Below are positions 51,201 to 59,724 of a stretch of 64,000 nucleotides of DNA, one piece after another; the first letter of the stretch is position 1, and each line of letters starts with the position of its first letter. The DNA is taken from assembly GCF_016905005.1 (NCBI RefSeq), contig NZ_JADIKC010000001.1:248001-312000 (forward strand), given 5' to 3'. The notes under the pieces are model-generated. The model made no database searches, was not told where the DNA came from, and saw nothing but the letters and a program-made list of their open reading frames with translations. Both the position numbers and the translations under genes were made by a program. This DNA is from Dyella kyungheensis (GTDB lineage: Bacteria; Pseudomonadota; Gammaproteobacteria; Xanthomonadales; Rhodanobacteraceae).

Positions 51201-51219
51201 AGATATCAAAATGATATCT
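51201..51219. promoter_or_regulatory. palindromic operator upstream of the SPFH/RHH operon
   Basis: Perfect 8-bp arms AGATATCA and TGATATCT around AAA, 29 nt before the SPFH start. On the minus strand it follows TTGCAG (a plausible -35, at 51221-51226) and overlaps a TATCTA (a weak -10). A bound dimer would block the promoter. Assignment to the Arc-like protein is inference. Confidence 0.55.
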
Positions 51220-51235
51220 ACTGCAAGGAGGGGGA

Positions 51236-52729
51236 TTAGTCCCGGGTCGCCACCGCGCCGCCCATGGCGGTCGCCGCCTGCTCAGGCGCCGCGCCGACAT
51301 GGGCGATCCGCATCTGGCCGAACAGGTTGGCCAGGTTGACGAAGTGCCACGGGTCGCCGTCGCCGCTGTCCAGGGCGAGATGGGCGCTGTCGAAGTGGCC
51401 CAGCGCCGCATCGAAACTCTGCCAGCGGCCATGCACCCAGGCCTGGACCCAGGCGTGCGGGACGAACACCTGCCGGCTGCCACCGTAGCGGTCGGCATAG
51501 ACCATGCCGGTGACCACACGCGCCGGAATGTGCTGCGCCCGCGCCAGCGCCGCCAGCAACACGGCGTGCGCCTTGCAGTCGCCGGCGCGCAGGCGCACCA
51601 CTTCAAGCGCCGAGGCGTAGCCGATATCGCGGCCATGGGGTTGGATGTAGCCGCTCACGAAGTCACGCAGCTGGAGGATCTTCTGCTGGTCGTCCTCGGC
51701 GCTGATGCTGGCCTCCGCCGCCAGCGCTCGAATCGGTGGGGCATCCGATTGCACCCAGGCATTGGCCTGGGTGTCCGCCGGCGTCGGTGGCGCCTGACCG
51801 CCGGGCACGGCGTTGCCCACATCCACCAGCCAATCGCCGTTGCCGAGACGACTGACGCGCTGCTCGTCGGTCGAGATCACCGGTTGCGAGTCGCCGTCGG
51901 CCACGTGGATGACGTAGCGCAGGCCGCCCTGGCGCATCGAGACCGACAGGCCCTGGGGCGAATCGACCATCGAGGCGCGCAGCATGTCGATGGCCTCCAC
52001 CGGCGCCAGCGCGCAGGCTTCGCTGCAGGCGAGCAGATCCAATGGGTGGCCCAGCATGTCCAGCGAGCTCTTGCGCGTCTCGCCTCGCTGGTTGACCCAC
52101 AGGTCCATGCGCTGCACGCCGCGTGGCGTCTGCAGCACTTCGCGCTGGTGGTTCAACACCTCGCTGCCGTCCGGCAGCGACACGCGCTCGTTGCCCAGCA
52201 CTTCGATGTCCACCGTGGCGACATCCTGGCTGGCGGGATCGAACAGGCTCAGCGTGTAGTGGCCGCTGCGGCTGGCCGCGCCGGCCATGGCCTGCCGCTG
52301 GCCGTCGCTCAGCAAGGCGCCGACGGGCCATGCCAGGGTGGACTCGCTGGCCCGTCCCGCCACCGTGGTGGTCACGGCATAGCGGCCGTCGGCCTGGCGC
52401 CGGCCGTCGACGATGCTGTCGGAGGTCGACAGCATGCTGCGCGAATAGAACCCCAGCGGCTGGCTATCCAGCGTCTCGACGCTGCGGGTGAGCACGCTCA
52501 TGGGGATGGTCTTGCCGTTGCGGTTGATCTCGATCCGCAGGTCCTGGGTGGTGGTGACCTGCTTGCCGTCGTTCACCCGGTCGATGCGCAGGTGGCCGAT
52601 GCGCCTCCCCGCCAACTGCACCGTCATCCAGGTGGTGTCGCTGGATACGCTCTCCACCGTCCCGGCAACGAGGCTGGGTGCGGGACTGAGCGCGAGCGCC
52701 ATCCATAGCGCGGCAAGCCATTGGCGCAT
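51236..52729 (-). CDS. exported transglutaminase-like protein
   Basis: A 497-aa protein with a signal peptide (1-22, SLVAGT). A large N-terminal beta-rich region (about 25-350) is followed by a transglutaminase core (about 355-470). The catalytic Cys is in RAGDCKAHAVLLAALAR, the His in FVPHAWVQAWV and the Asp in WQSFDAALGHFD, in the usual order. Bacterial members are often peptidases or cell-envelope crosslinkers. ATG 52729 has GGAGCGACC upstream. It is transcribed away from purT. The N-terminal region is not recognised. Confidence 0.85.
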   Translation of the reverse strand: MRQWLAALWMALALSPAPSLVAGTVESVSSDTTWMTVQLAGRRIGHLRIDRVNDGKQVTTTQDLRIEINRNGKTIPMSVLTRSVETLDSQPLGFYSRSMLSTSDSIVDGRRQADGRYAVTTTVAGRASESTLAWPVGALLSDGQRQAMAGAASRSGHYTLSLFDPASQDVATVDIEVLGNERVSLPDGSEVLNHQREVLQTPRGVQRMDLWVNQRGETRKSSLDMLGHPLDLLACSEACALAPVEAIDMLRASMVDSPQGLSVSMRQGGLRYVIHVADGDSQPVISTDEQRVSRLGNGDWLVDVGNAVPGGQAPPTPADTQANAWVQSDAPPIRALAAEASISAEDDQQKILQLRDFVSGYIQPHGRDIGYASALEVVRLRAGDCKAHAVLLAALARAQHIPARVVTGMVYADRYGGSRQVFVPHAWVQAWVHGRWQSFDAALGHFDSAHLALDSGDGDPWHFVNLANLFGQMRIAHVGAAPEQAATAMGGAVATRD

Positions 52730-52872
52730 CGGTCGCTCCGTGGGGACGGTGACGACTACAGTCAATGCCGGTCGATGTCGTTCGTCAATGGAATTTGCGT
52801 GATGACGACGTGGCGTGGCGCGATTGTCCAAAGGGCCGCTTACAATGGCGCTTTGCCCCTCCGGAGAGACCG

Positions 52873-54054
52873 ATGAAGCCCTTTGGCACGCCTTATTCCG
52901 ATCGCGCGTTGCGCGTGCTGTTGCTGGGATCGGGCGAACTAGGCAAGGAAGTGGCGATCGAGTTGCAGCGCTACGCGGTGGAGGTGATCGCGGCGGATCG
53001 CTATGCCCACGCGCCGGCCATGCAGGTGGCCCATCGCAGTCATGTGATCGACATGCTCGATGGCGCCGCATTGCGCGCACTGATCGAGCAGGAGAAGCCC
53101 GATCTGGTGGTGCCGGAGATCGAGGCGATCCACACGCCCACGCTGATCGAGCTGGAGAAGGAAGGCCTGCGCGTCATCCCGACCGCACGTGCTGCCTGGC
53201 TCACCATGGATCGCGAAGGCATCCGCCGCCTGGCTGCCGAAGAGCTGCAGCTGCCGACCTCGCGCTACCGGTTCTGCGACACCGAAACCCACTATCGCGA
53301 GGCCGTTGCCAACATCGGCCTGCCGTTCGTGATCAAGCCGGTGATGAGCTCCTCCGGCAAGGGCCAGAGCGTGGTGCGCGAAGAGGGCGAGTTGCAGCAC
53401 GCCTGGGATTACGCGCAGTCCGGCGGCCGCGCCGGCAAGGGGCGGGTGATCGTCGAAGGCTTCGTCGATTTCGACTACGAAATCACCTTGCTCACCGTGC
53501 GCCACCAGGACGGCGTCAGCTTCTGCGCGCCGATCGGCCATCGCCAGGAAGACGGCGACTATCGCGAATCCTGGCAGCCGCAACCGATGAGCGAGGTCGC
53601 GCTGCAGGAAGCCCAGCGGCAAGCAGCCGCGATTACCGGCGCGCTGGGTGGCTGGGGCGTGTTCGGGGTGGAGTTCTTCGTCAAGGGCGACAGCGTGATC
53701 TTCTCGGAAGTCAGTCCGCGCCCGCACGACACCGGCCTGGTGACGCTGATCTCGCAAGACCTTTCGGAATTCGCCCTGCACGCACGCGCGATCCTCGGCC
53801 TGCCGATTCCCGTCATTCGCCAGCTCGGCCCGTCGGCGTCGTGCGCGGTGCTGGTGGAGGGCGATGGCGAGGCGCCGCAGTATCACAACGTCGCCGACGC
53901 CTTGAAGGAGCCCGACACGCAGCTGCGCATCTTCGGCAAGCCGACGGTGAAGGGGCGTCGCCGCATGGCCGTGACGCTGGCGCGCGACGAGAGCGTGGAG
54001 GCGGCGAAGGCCAAGGCCATCCGCGCGGCCAAGAGCATTCGGGTCACGCTGTAA
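52873..54054 (+). CDS. purT: formate-dependent phosphoribosylglycinamide formyltransferase PurT
   Basis: A 393-aa ATP-grasp enzyme of purine synthesis that formylates GAR using formate and ATP. The start region reads [20 protein letters not shown] and the ATP-grasp domain contains [20 protein letters not shown] and [20 protein letters not shown]. These, plus the full length, fit E. coli PurT closely. ATG 52873 follows GGAGAGACC. It is a single gene, transcribed divergently from the transglutaminase gene. Confidence 0.96.
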   Translation: MKPFGTPYSDRALRVLLLGSGELGKEVAIELQRYAVEVIAADRYAHAPAMQVAHRSHVIDMLDGAALRALIEQEKPDLVVPEIEAIHTPTLIELEKEGLRVIPTARAAWLTMDREGIRRLAAEELQLPTSRYRFCDTETHYREAVANIGLPFVIKPVMSSSGKGQSVVREEGELQHAWDYAQSGGRAGKGRVIVEGFVDFDYEITLLTVRHQDGVSFCAPIGHRQEDGDYRESWQPQPMSEVALQEAQRQAAAITGALGGWGVFGVEFFVKGDSVIFSEVSPRPHDTGLVTLISQDLSEFALHARAILGLPIPVIRQLGPSASCAVLVEGDGEAPQYHNVADALKEPDTQLRIFGKPTVKGRRRMAVTLARDESVEAAKAKAIRAAKSIRVTL

Positions 54055-54095
54055 CGTCTTAGCGCTGGTGCAATATCTCTCGATAACCACTACTT

Positions 54096-54238
54096 CTCAC
54101 CGTCATTCCGGCGCAGGCCGGAATCCAGTAGCGAATACGCCGAGTTATCGCGATAGCCAGCCACGTTCCATGGATAGGTCTCGCGAAAACCCGTGACAGA
54201 GGTCACTGGATTCCGGCCTGCGCGGGAATGACGGTGAG
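54096..54238. repeat. 143-bp inverted repeat element with 34-bp arms
   Basis: Left arm 54096-54129 begins CTCACCGTCATTCCGGCGCA; right arm 54205-54238 is its near-exact complement (ends CGGGAATGACGGTGAG). The 75-nt centre has no ORF. This GTCATTCCGG-type repeat is a common dispersed intergenic element in many proteobacteria and is unrelated to the GTGGGAGCGC family. Confidence 0.82.
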
Positions 54239-54371
54239 AGGGTAAGCAGTCGCTTAGTGCGGGGCGTGAAAGGAAAACGGTTGTATCGTTGATCGAGTGG
54301 CGGCTGCCCGGGAGATCGTCCCGCGCGCCGCATGGATGACCTGCAACACGCTGAAGATTGGGGAGACACCG

Positions 54372-55892
54372 ATGCAACCGACAGGCTTCGCACATTGGCT
54401 GGTCGTGATGATTGAAACCTTCGCGGCCTTGTTCCTGCTGCTGTTGGTGCTGCTGGTCGTGGTGATCGGCGTGGTCTGGCTGGTGGATCGCAACCAGACC
54501 AGCAACTCGGTGCTGCGCAACTTCCCGGTGATCGGCCACTTCCGCTACTGGTTCCTGCACCTGGGCGAATTCTTCCGCCAGTACCTGTATTCCAGCGATC
54601 GCGAAGAACTGCCGTTCAACCGCGCGCAGCGTACCTGGGTGTACCGCGCGGCGAAGAACGTGGATAACACCAATGCGTTCGGCTCCACCCGCGACCTGCG
54701 TGGCGAAGGCGTGCCGTTCTTCGTCAATGCGCCGTTTCCGGCGTTGGGCGAAAAGCATGTCGATCCGTTGCCGGTGACGCTGGGTCCGTATTCGCGCGAA
54801 CCGTATTCGCACGCCGCGTTCTTCAATATCTCGGCGATGAGTTTCGGTGCATTGTCGGCACCGGCGGTACGCGCGCTGTCGCACGGCGCGAAGAAGGCCG
54901 GCATCTGGATGGACACGGGCGAGGGCGGACTGGCGCCGTATCACCTGGAAGGCGGCTGCGACATCATCTTCGAGATCGGCACGGCGAAATACGGCGTGCG
55001 CACGCCCGACGGCAAGCTCGATGACAAGAAACTGCTGGATATCTGCGCGCACCCGCAGGTGAAGATGGTCAGCATCAAGCTCGGCCAGGGCGCCAAGCCC
55101 GGCATGGGCGGCCTGCTGCCGGCGGCCAAGGTGACGCCGGAAATCGCCGCCATCCGCGGCATTCCGGTGGGCGAGGATTCGCAGAGTCCCAATCGCCACC
55201 TCGACATCGGCAACGTGCAGGAGCTGATGGATTCGATCCAGCACATCCGCGAACTCACCGGCAAACCGGTGGGCTTCAAGGCGGTATTCGGCGGCGTGGA
55301 CTGGATCGCCGACCTATGCGACGAAGTGAGCAGGCGCGGCATCGAAAGCGCGCCGGATTTCATCATCGTCGACGGTTCGGAAGGCGGTACCGGCGCCGCG
55401 CCGCAAACCTTGATGGAAGGCGTGGGCCTGCCGTTGCACGAAGCCTTGCCGGCACTGGTCGACCTGCTGGTGGTGAAGGGATTGCGCGAGCGCGTGAAGG
55501 TGATCTGCTCGGGCAAGTGCATCACGGCATACGACGTGGCGTGGGCGCTGTCGATGGGCGCGGACTTCGTCAATTCGGCGCGCGGCTTCATGTTGGCGCT
55601 GGGCTGCATCCAGTCGCTGCAGTGCAATCGCAACACCTGTCCCACCGGCATCACTACGCAAAACCCCAAGTTGCAGCGCGGGCTGGTAGTGGCCGACAAG
55701 CGCGAGCGCGTGGCGAACTACGCCACCAACGTGATGCATGAGGTGGGCATCATTGCGCACAGCTGCGGCGTGGACGAACCGCGACAGCTCAATCGAAACC
55801 ATTGCCGCATCGTGGGCGACGATGGCATTTCGGTGCCGCTGGTGAAGTTGTATCCGTATCCGGTGGTGCCACGCGCGGCGACGCAGGCGTAA
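54372..55892 (+). CDS. FMN-binding glutamate-synthase-family protein
   Basis: A 506-aa membrane-anchored protein: one N-terminal membrane helix (about 9-38), then a glutamate synthase-like FMN (alpha/beta) barrel (about 120-480) with FFNISAMSFGALSAPAVRAL, DTGEGGLAPYH, VDGSEGGTGAAPQTLMEG and the Cys motif LQCNRNTCPTGITTQNP, similar to the iron-sulfur Cys cluster of GltB. The glutaminase domain and the C-terminal beta-helix are absent. Substrate is unknown; archaeal and bacterial homologues are also uncharacterised. GGGGAGACACCG precedes ATG 54372. Confidence 0.85.
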   Translation: MQPTGFAHWLVVMIETFAALFLLLLVLLVVVIGVVWLVDRNQTSNSVLRNFPVIGHFRYWFLHLGEFFRQYLYSSDREELPFNRAQRTWVYRAAKNVDNTNAFGSTRDLRGEGVPFFVNAPFPALGEKHVDPLPVTLGPYSREPYSHAAFFNISAMSFGALSAPAVRALSHGAKKAGIWMDTGEGGLAPYHLEGGCDIIFEIGTAKYGVRTPDGKLDDKKLLDICAHPQVKMVSIKLGQGAKPGMGGLLPAAKVTPEIAAIRGIPVGEDSQSPNRHLDIGNVQELMDSIQHIRELTGKPVGFKAVFGGVDWIADLCDEVSRRGIESAPDFIIVDGSEGGTGAAPQTLMEGVGLPLHEALPALVDLLVVKGLRERVKVICSGKCITAYDVAWALSMGADFVNSARGFMLALGCIQSLQCNRNTCPTGITTQNPKLQRGLVVADKRERVANYATNVMHEVGIIAHSCGVDEPRQLNRNHCRIVGDDGISVPLVKLYPYPVVPRAATQA

Positions 55893-55918
55893 ACAGCGCA
55901 AACACCGCAAACTCCACC

Positions 55919-55997
55919 TGTGGGAGCGCACTTGTGCGCGACTGGCACGCTGCGGTGTACCGCTCCGTCGTTTGCCGCGCGCAAGCGCGCTCCCACA
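55919..55997. repeat. inverted extragenic palindrome
   Basis: Arms TGTGGGAGCGCACTTGTGCG (55919-55938, continuing to 55942) and a diverged complement (to 55997, ending CGCGCTCCCACA) surround about 30 nt. Same family as the repeat at 46718. It lies between the convergent FMN-protein and bpt genes. Confidence 0.8.
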
Positions 55998-56038
55998 AGG
56001 TGTTGGCGGAATGATTGCTGTCGCGCACCACGGGGGAC

Positions 56039-56749
56039 TCAACCTTCCGCCATCTCCACCCAGCCCTCGCTGGTGCGGATCTGCATCGGGCGGAACTTGC
56101 GCTTGTAGTCCATCTTCGGATGGCCGGCGATCCAGAAGCCCAGGTAGATCCAGGGCAGGCCGCGGCGCTTGGCCAGCGCGACCTGCTGCAGGATCGAGAA
56201 CGTGCCCAGGCTGCGCGCGGTTTCTTCCGGCTCGTAGAACGTATAGACGGCCGAAAGCCCCTGCTGGCAGACGTCCGTCACGGCCACGCCGAGCAGGCGC
56301 GGGCCCTGGCGGAACTCCAGGAACATGGTCGGGCTCCACGGCGCGGTGAGGAAGCGGCGGAAGTCGCTGGCGTCGGCTTCGTCCATGCCGCCGCCGGGGT
56401 GGCGCTGGCGCAGGTAGCGCTCGTACAGCGCGTGGCGTTCGGCGTTGTAGCCGGCCATCGACTCGATCACCTGCAGGTCCTCGTTGCGCTTGAGGCAACG
56501 GCGCTGGCTGCGGTCGGGCGTGAAGCGCTCGACGTCGATGCGGCAGGGCGTGCAGGCCCGGCAGCTGGTGCAGTACGGGTAGTACAGATGCCCACCCGCG
56601 CGTCGGAAGCCACGCTCCAGCGCCGGACCGTACAACTGGTCCAGTTGCGGGGCGGCCGGATCGATCACCAGGTTCTGTGCCGTGCGCTCGGCAAAGTAGC
56701 CGCAGGCGTGCGGCAGGGTTTGGAAGAGGCGGACACGGTCAGAGCGCAT
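56039..56749 (-). CDS. bpt: aspartate/glutamate leucyltransferase Bpt (arginyl-tRNA-protein transferase-like)
   Basis: A 236-aa N-end rule transferase that adds Leu to N-terminal Asp or Glu and marks proteins for ClpAP. The N-terminal Cys-rich motif YYPYCTSCRACTPCRIDV (about 57-74) and the later GFRRAGGHLYYP and YLGFWIAGHPKMDYKRKFRP fit the ATE-like family. Length and order match proteobacterial Bpt (about 235-250 aa). The bacterial enzyme usually works with ClpS, which is not in this window. Confidence 0.93.
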   Translation of the reverse strand: MRSDRVRLFQTLPHACGYFAERTAQNLVIDPAAPQLDQLYGPALERGFRRAGGHLYYPYCTSCRACTPCRIDVERFTPDRSQRRCLKRNEDLQVIESMAGYNAERHALYERYLRQRHPGGGMDEADASDFRRFLTAPWSPTMFLEFRQGPRLLGVAVTDVCQQGLSAVYTFYEPEETARSLGTFSILQQVALAKRRGLPWIYLGFWIAGHPKMDYKRKFRPMQIRTSEGWVEMAEG

Positions 56750-56827
56750 GGCCTGATTCTATGTCCGGTCTGCATCACTGTGTCAGTAGGACAAATCTGA
56801 TACAGCGCTCAGGGGACCCTGAACAGG

Positions 56828-57220
56828 TCAGATGACACCCATATAGCGCAGCATCAGCACCACAAAGGCGCCGGCCACGGCCAACATGACAATACGGCGT
56901 ACCCGGTTGGCCATGCCCTGGCGCTTCATGTCCGGGGTGGCGTTGCGGGCCAGCGCCAGCTCCTCGCCGTGGCGGATCACCGGCTCGATGCCCAGCTCTT
57001 TCAGCAGGGCGCGGGCGCGGGTGTAGTCGTCCGCCCGGGTCACCCAGACCTGGGCCCAGTTGTCCCGGTTCTCCTGGCGCTGCGTGTAGCTGAAGCGCTG
57101 GTAGGTCCCGCGGTTGTAGTTCGAGCGGTTCTCGATGGTGCACTCGATGCCTTGCTCCTTGAGGAGTTTGGCAACCCGATCGATGTTTTCCTGGCGGGGC
57201 GATGTGTAGAGCTGACGCAT
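56828..57220 (-). CDS. DUF2007-like protein with C-terminal membrane helix
   Basis: A 130-aa protein. The N-terminal 75 residues (KLLKEQGIECTIENRSNYNR onward) resemble the signal-transduction-like DUF2007 fold, in which a short strand-helix unit is followed by a D-x-x-x-A-x-x-L-L pattern (DDYTRARALLKELG). The C-terminal segment (about 107-126, IVMLAVAGAFVVLMLRYMG) is a membrane helix that anchors it. Function is unknown. It lies on the same strand between tesB and bpt. Confidence 0.75.
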   Translation of the reverse strand: MRQLYTSPRQENIDRVAKLLKEQGIECTIENRSNYNRGTYQRFSYTQRQENRDNWAQVWVTRADDYTRARALLKELGIEPVIRHGEELALARNATPDMKRQGMANRVRRIVMLAVAGAFVVLMLRYMGVI

Positions 57221-57310
57221 AAGGAAACCTTGGTTCGCCGGGCGGGCAGGTGCGGGAATGACTGGCCGCGGGGATCGGCCAGACCGATATTACTACGCTG
57301 GTCCAGCGCC

Positions 57311-58174
57311 TCAGCCGCGCAGGCGGATCAGGCCCTCCTGGGCCGTCGAGGCGACCAGGCGGCCGTCGCGGCTGAAGATCTGGCCGCGCGCGAGGCCTCG
57401 GGAACCCTGGGCAGTCGGGCTGTCGAACGAGTACAGCAGCCATTCGTCGACCCGGAACGGGCGGTGGAACCACAGCGCGTGGTCCAGGCTCGCCATCTGC
57501 ACGTTGTGCGTGTAGTACGAGATGCCGTGCGGCAGGGTGGCGGTGCCGATCAGGTTGAAGTCCGAGGCGTAGGCAAGCAGCGAGCGCTGCAGCGCCGGCG
57601 AATCGCCGACGCGCGCGCTCAGGCGGAACCAGATGTGCTGGATCGGCGGCCGCTTGGTGGGGTGCAGTTTGTCCTGCGGCCACACATGGCGGAATTCGAA
57701 CGGCGCATCGACGCCCAGCCAGCGCTGCAGCTTCTCCGGCAGCTTGGCCAGCTGTTCCGGCGGCACTGCCTGCATCGGTTCGATGTCTTCGGGCATCGGC
57801 ACTTCAGGCATCGAGGACTGATGCTCGAAGCCGGTTTCCGGCACCTGGAAAGAGATCGAGCCGTTGAGGATCGGCTGGCCGTGCTGGATCGCCACCACGC
57901 GGCGCGACGAGAACGTACCGCCGTCGCGCGTGCGCTCGACGTTGTAGACGATCGGCGCCTTGATGTCGCCCGCGCGCAGGAAATAGGCGTGCAGCGAGTG
58001 GGCTTCGCGGTCCGGATCCACCGTGCGCTGGGCGGCGGACAGCGCCTGGCCCAGCACCTGGCCGCCGAACACGAAATGCGTGCCGATGTCCCGGCTCTGG
58101 CCGCGGAACAGGTTGTCCTCCAGACGCTCCAGTTCGAGCAGGTCGACGAGTTCGCGGACGTGGTTTTCCGTCAT
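57311..58174 (-). CDS. tesB: acyl-CoA thioesterase II (TesB)
   Basis: A 287-aa double hot-dog thioesterase. THFVFGGQVLGQALSAAQRT and SLHAYFLRAGDIKAPIVYNV mark the first hot dog; the second has SYYTHNVQMASLDHALWFHR. The catalytic Asp/Gln/Thr triad of TesB maps to conserved residues of the second half (for example the SLDHALW Asp). It hydrolyses medium and long acyl-CoA. ATG 58174 is used, since a TTG five codons upstream is less likely. Confidence 0.93.
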   Translation of the reverse strand: MTENHVRELVDLLELERLEDNLFRGQSRDIGTHFVFGGQVLGQALSAAQRTVDPDREAHSLHAYFLRAGDIKAPIVYNVERTRDGGTFSSRRVVAIQHGQPILNGSISFQVPETGFEHQSSMPEVPMPEDIEPMQAVPPEQLAKLPEKLQRWLGVDAPFEFRHVWPQDKLHPTKRPPIQHIWFRLSARVGDSPALQRSLLAYASDFNLIGTATLPHGISYYTHNVQMASLDHALWFHRPFRVDEWLLYSFDSPTAQGSRGLARGQIFSRDGRLVASTAQEGLIRLRG

Positions 58175-58303
58175 GGAGGGCAGGCTCAAGTGGGTGGCCG
58201 CCGATTATAGCGATTGTCTCCGACTGTCTCGGTCGGATTTGTCCGGCAGACGAGTCGCTGGCCGCGACGGTATTCATCGCCTAAACCATCAGGGGCGGCC
58301 GTC

Positions 58304-58561
58304 ATGGAACAGTTTTCAGACTGGGAACGGCAGCGTTTGCTGGACCCGCCGGGCGTTGGGCTCTCGGTGATCTCCCGCCTGGAGCAGATCGGCATCTGCT
58401 CGCTGGAGCAATTGGCGGGTGCTGAAGTGGACGATTTGCTGCTGCAGATCAGCACTTTGCTGGGCGCCACCTGCTGGCGCAGCAGCCCGCAGGCGCGCGT
58501 CGCGGTGATGCTGGCGGTCGCACTGGCGCGCCAATCCGCGCCCGTGGCGGCTAGCCGCTAG
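58304..58561 (+). CDS. small helix-hairpin-helix-like hypothetical protein
   Basis: An 85-aa protein, all-helical by pattern: WERQRLLDPPGVGLSVISRL followed by EQIGICSLEQLAGAEVDDLL, resembling a helix-hairpin-helix unit (PGVGLSVISRL and SLEQLAG) as in pathogenicity-like or DNA-repair accessory proteins. The C-terminal Ala-rich part is variable. It overlaps the convergent amidase gene by 11 nt. Function is unknown. Confidence 0.6.
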   Translation: MEQFSDWERQRLLDPPGVGLSVISRLEQIGICSLEQLAGAEVDDLLLQISTLLGATCWRSSPQARVAVMLAVALARQSAPVAASR

Positions 58562-59117
58562 CCGGGGTCCAACGGGTCAGGCCGCTGCCTTCCAACACCT
58601 CTGGCCAGGGGAACATCGGGCCGGGGTCGAGCTTGCGCGGTACATCCCGGGTTGGATCGTCGCTGGCCGGCATGCGGTCGGTGTCCAGCTGCTCATGGCC
58701 GGCGATCAACCGCAAACGGGGAAACTCCTGCCTCAGCTGCTCCAGCAGGGCTCGCAGCGCGGCGAGCTGGGCCGGCGGGTAGGGCTCGGTCATGGTCTGG
58801 CGGCGCGAGTCCCACCAGTCCGGGTAGCGTCCCAGGTTGACCAGCTCGATCCCGATGGAATGGGGGTTGTGGCCGCGCACATGGTGGGCCACGCGCGTTG
58901 CCGGCACGTACTGGTAGGTGCTGCCGTCCCGGTCGATGTAGTAATGCCCGCTGGCGCCCGCACCGCTTTCGTAGAGCACCCGCTCGCCGTACTCGCGGGC
59001 GATGGCGAGATCCGGCAGCTCGGTGCAGTGGATCACCACCATGTCCACCGCCTCGACGGGGCGCTCGGGCAACAGGGAGACGTACGGAAGCGGGTGTTCA
59101 ATGATGGTCAGCGGCAT
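58551..59117 (-). CDS. N-acetylmuramoyl-L-alanine amidase, AmpD-type
   Basis: A 188-aa amidase_2 enzyme. Zinc ligands and catalytic residues are visible: His in MVVIHCTELPD, the GASGHYYIDRDG strand, HHVRGHNPHSIGIELVNLG with the second conserved region, and a late IAGHEQLDTDR with His and Asp. It cleaves the amide between MurNAc and L-Ala in recycled muropeptides. No signal peptide, so it is a cytosolic AmpD-like enzyme in peptidoglycan recycling. ATG 59117 chosen; the upstream frame has no start signal. Confidence 0.9.
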   Translation of the reverse strand: MPLTIIEHPLPYVSLLPERPVEAVDMVVIHCTELPDLAIAREYGERVLYESGAGASGHYYIDRDGSTYQYVPATRVAHHVRGHNPHSIGIELVNLGRYPDWWDSRRQTMTEPYPPAQLAALRALLEQLRQEFPRLRLIAGHEQLDTDRMPASDDPTRDVPRKLDPGPMFPWPEVLEGSGLTRWTPASG

Positions 59118-59199
59118 GGGCGGGAGTCTATGCGACGGTGGCCCAGGACGTCGCCTGTTACCATGCGCGGCCTGATGGACGCAGTTAGTGGAGACCGCG

Positions 59200-59724
59200 A
59201 TGCGCGGCCAGATCATTCTTTCGCATGGCTCGGACTCCGGTCCGGATGCCACCAAGGTCAGCGTGCTGGCCGCCTTTGCCGAGGCCCTGGGTTGGAAAAC
59301 CCAGCGCCCGGACTATCGCAGCGATGATCTGGCGGGCCACGCCGGCTCGGTCGATCCGCGTCTGCAGCGCCTGCTCGCCGCCATCGATGCGGTAGACGCG
59401 CCGCCGGTGCTGGTCGGTTCCAGCATGGGCGCCTTCGTATCCGGCCTGGCTTCGCTGCAGCGCCCGGTGGCGGGCCTGTTCCTGCTGGCCACGCCCAGCG
59501 AGATCCCCGGCTACCGCCAGGCATTCGGCTCGGCCGAGGGCGTGCCCACGCTGCTCTACCACGGCTGGCGCGACGACGTATGTCCGCCCGAAGGCGTGAT
59601 TGCATTCTCCGCCCGCCGCCGCCTGCCGCTGATCATGGTCGATGACGACCATCGCCTGAGCGACAGCGTCGATCGTATCGTCGAGCAGTTCGGCTTGTTC
59701 CTCACCGCAGTGGCAGCCGCATGA
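59200..59724 (+). CDS. small alpha/beta hydrolase, YqiA/RBBP9-like
   Basis: A 174-aa alpha/beta hydrolase of the small esterase class. SHGSDSGPDATKV is the oxyanion region, VGSSMGAFVSGLA holds nucleophile Ser, LLYHGWRDDVCPP holds the acidic residue and DDDHRLSD the His. GTGGAGACCGCG precedes ATG 59200. The stop overlaps the rlmKL ATG by 4 nt (ATGA), so it is coupled to the rRNA methyltransferase gene. Substrate is unknown. Confidence 0.87.
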   Translation: MRGQIILSHGSDSGPDATKVSVLAAFAEALGWKTQRPDYRSDDLAGHAGSVDPRLQRLLAAIDAVDAPPVLVGSSMGAFVSGLASLQRPVAGLFLLATPSEIPGYRQAFGSAEGVPTLLYHGWRDDVCPPEGVIAFSARRRLPLIMVDDDHRLSDSVDRIVEQFGLFLTAVAAA

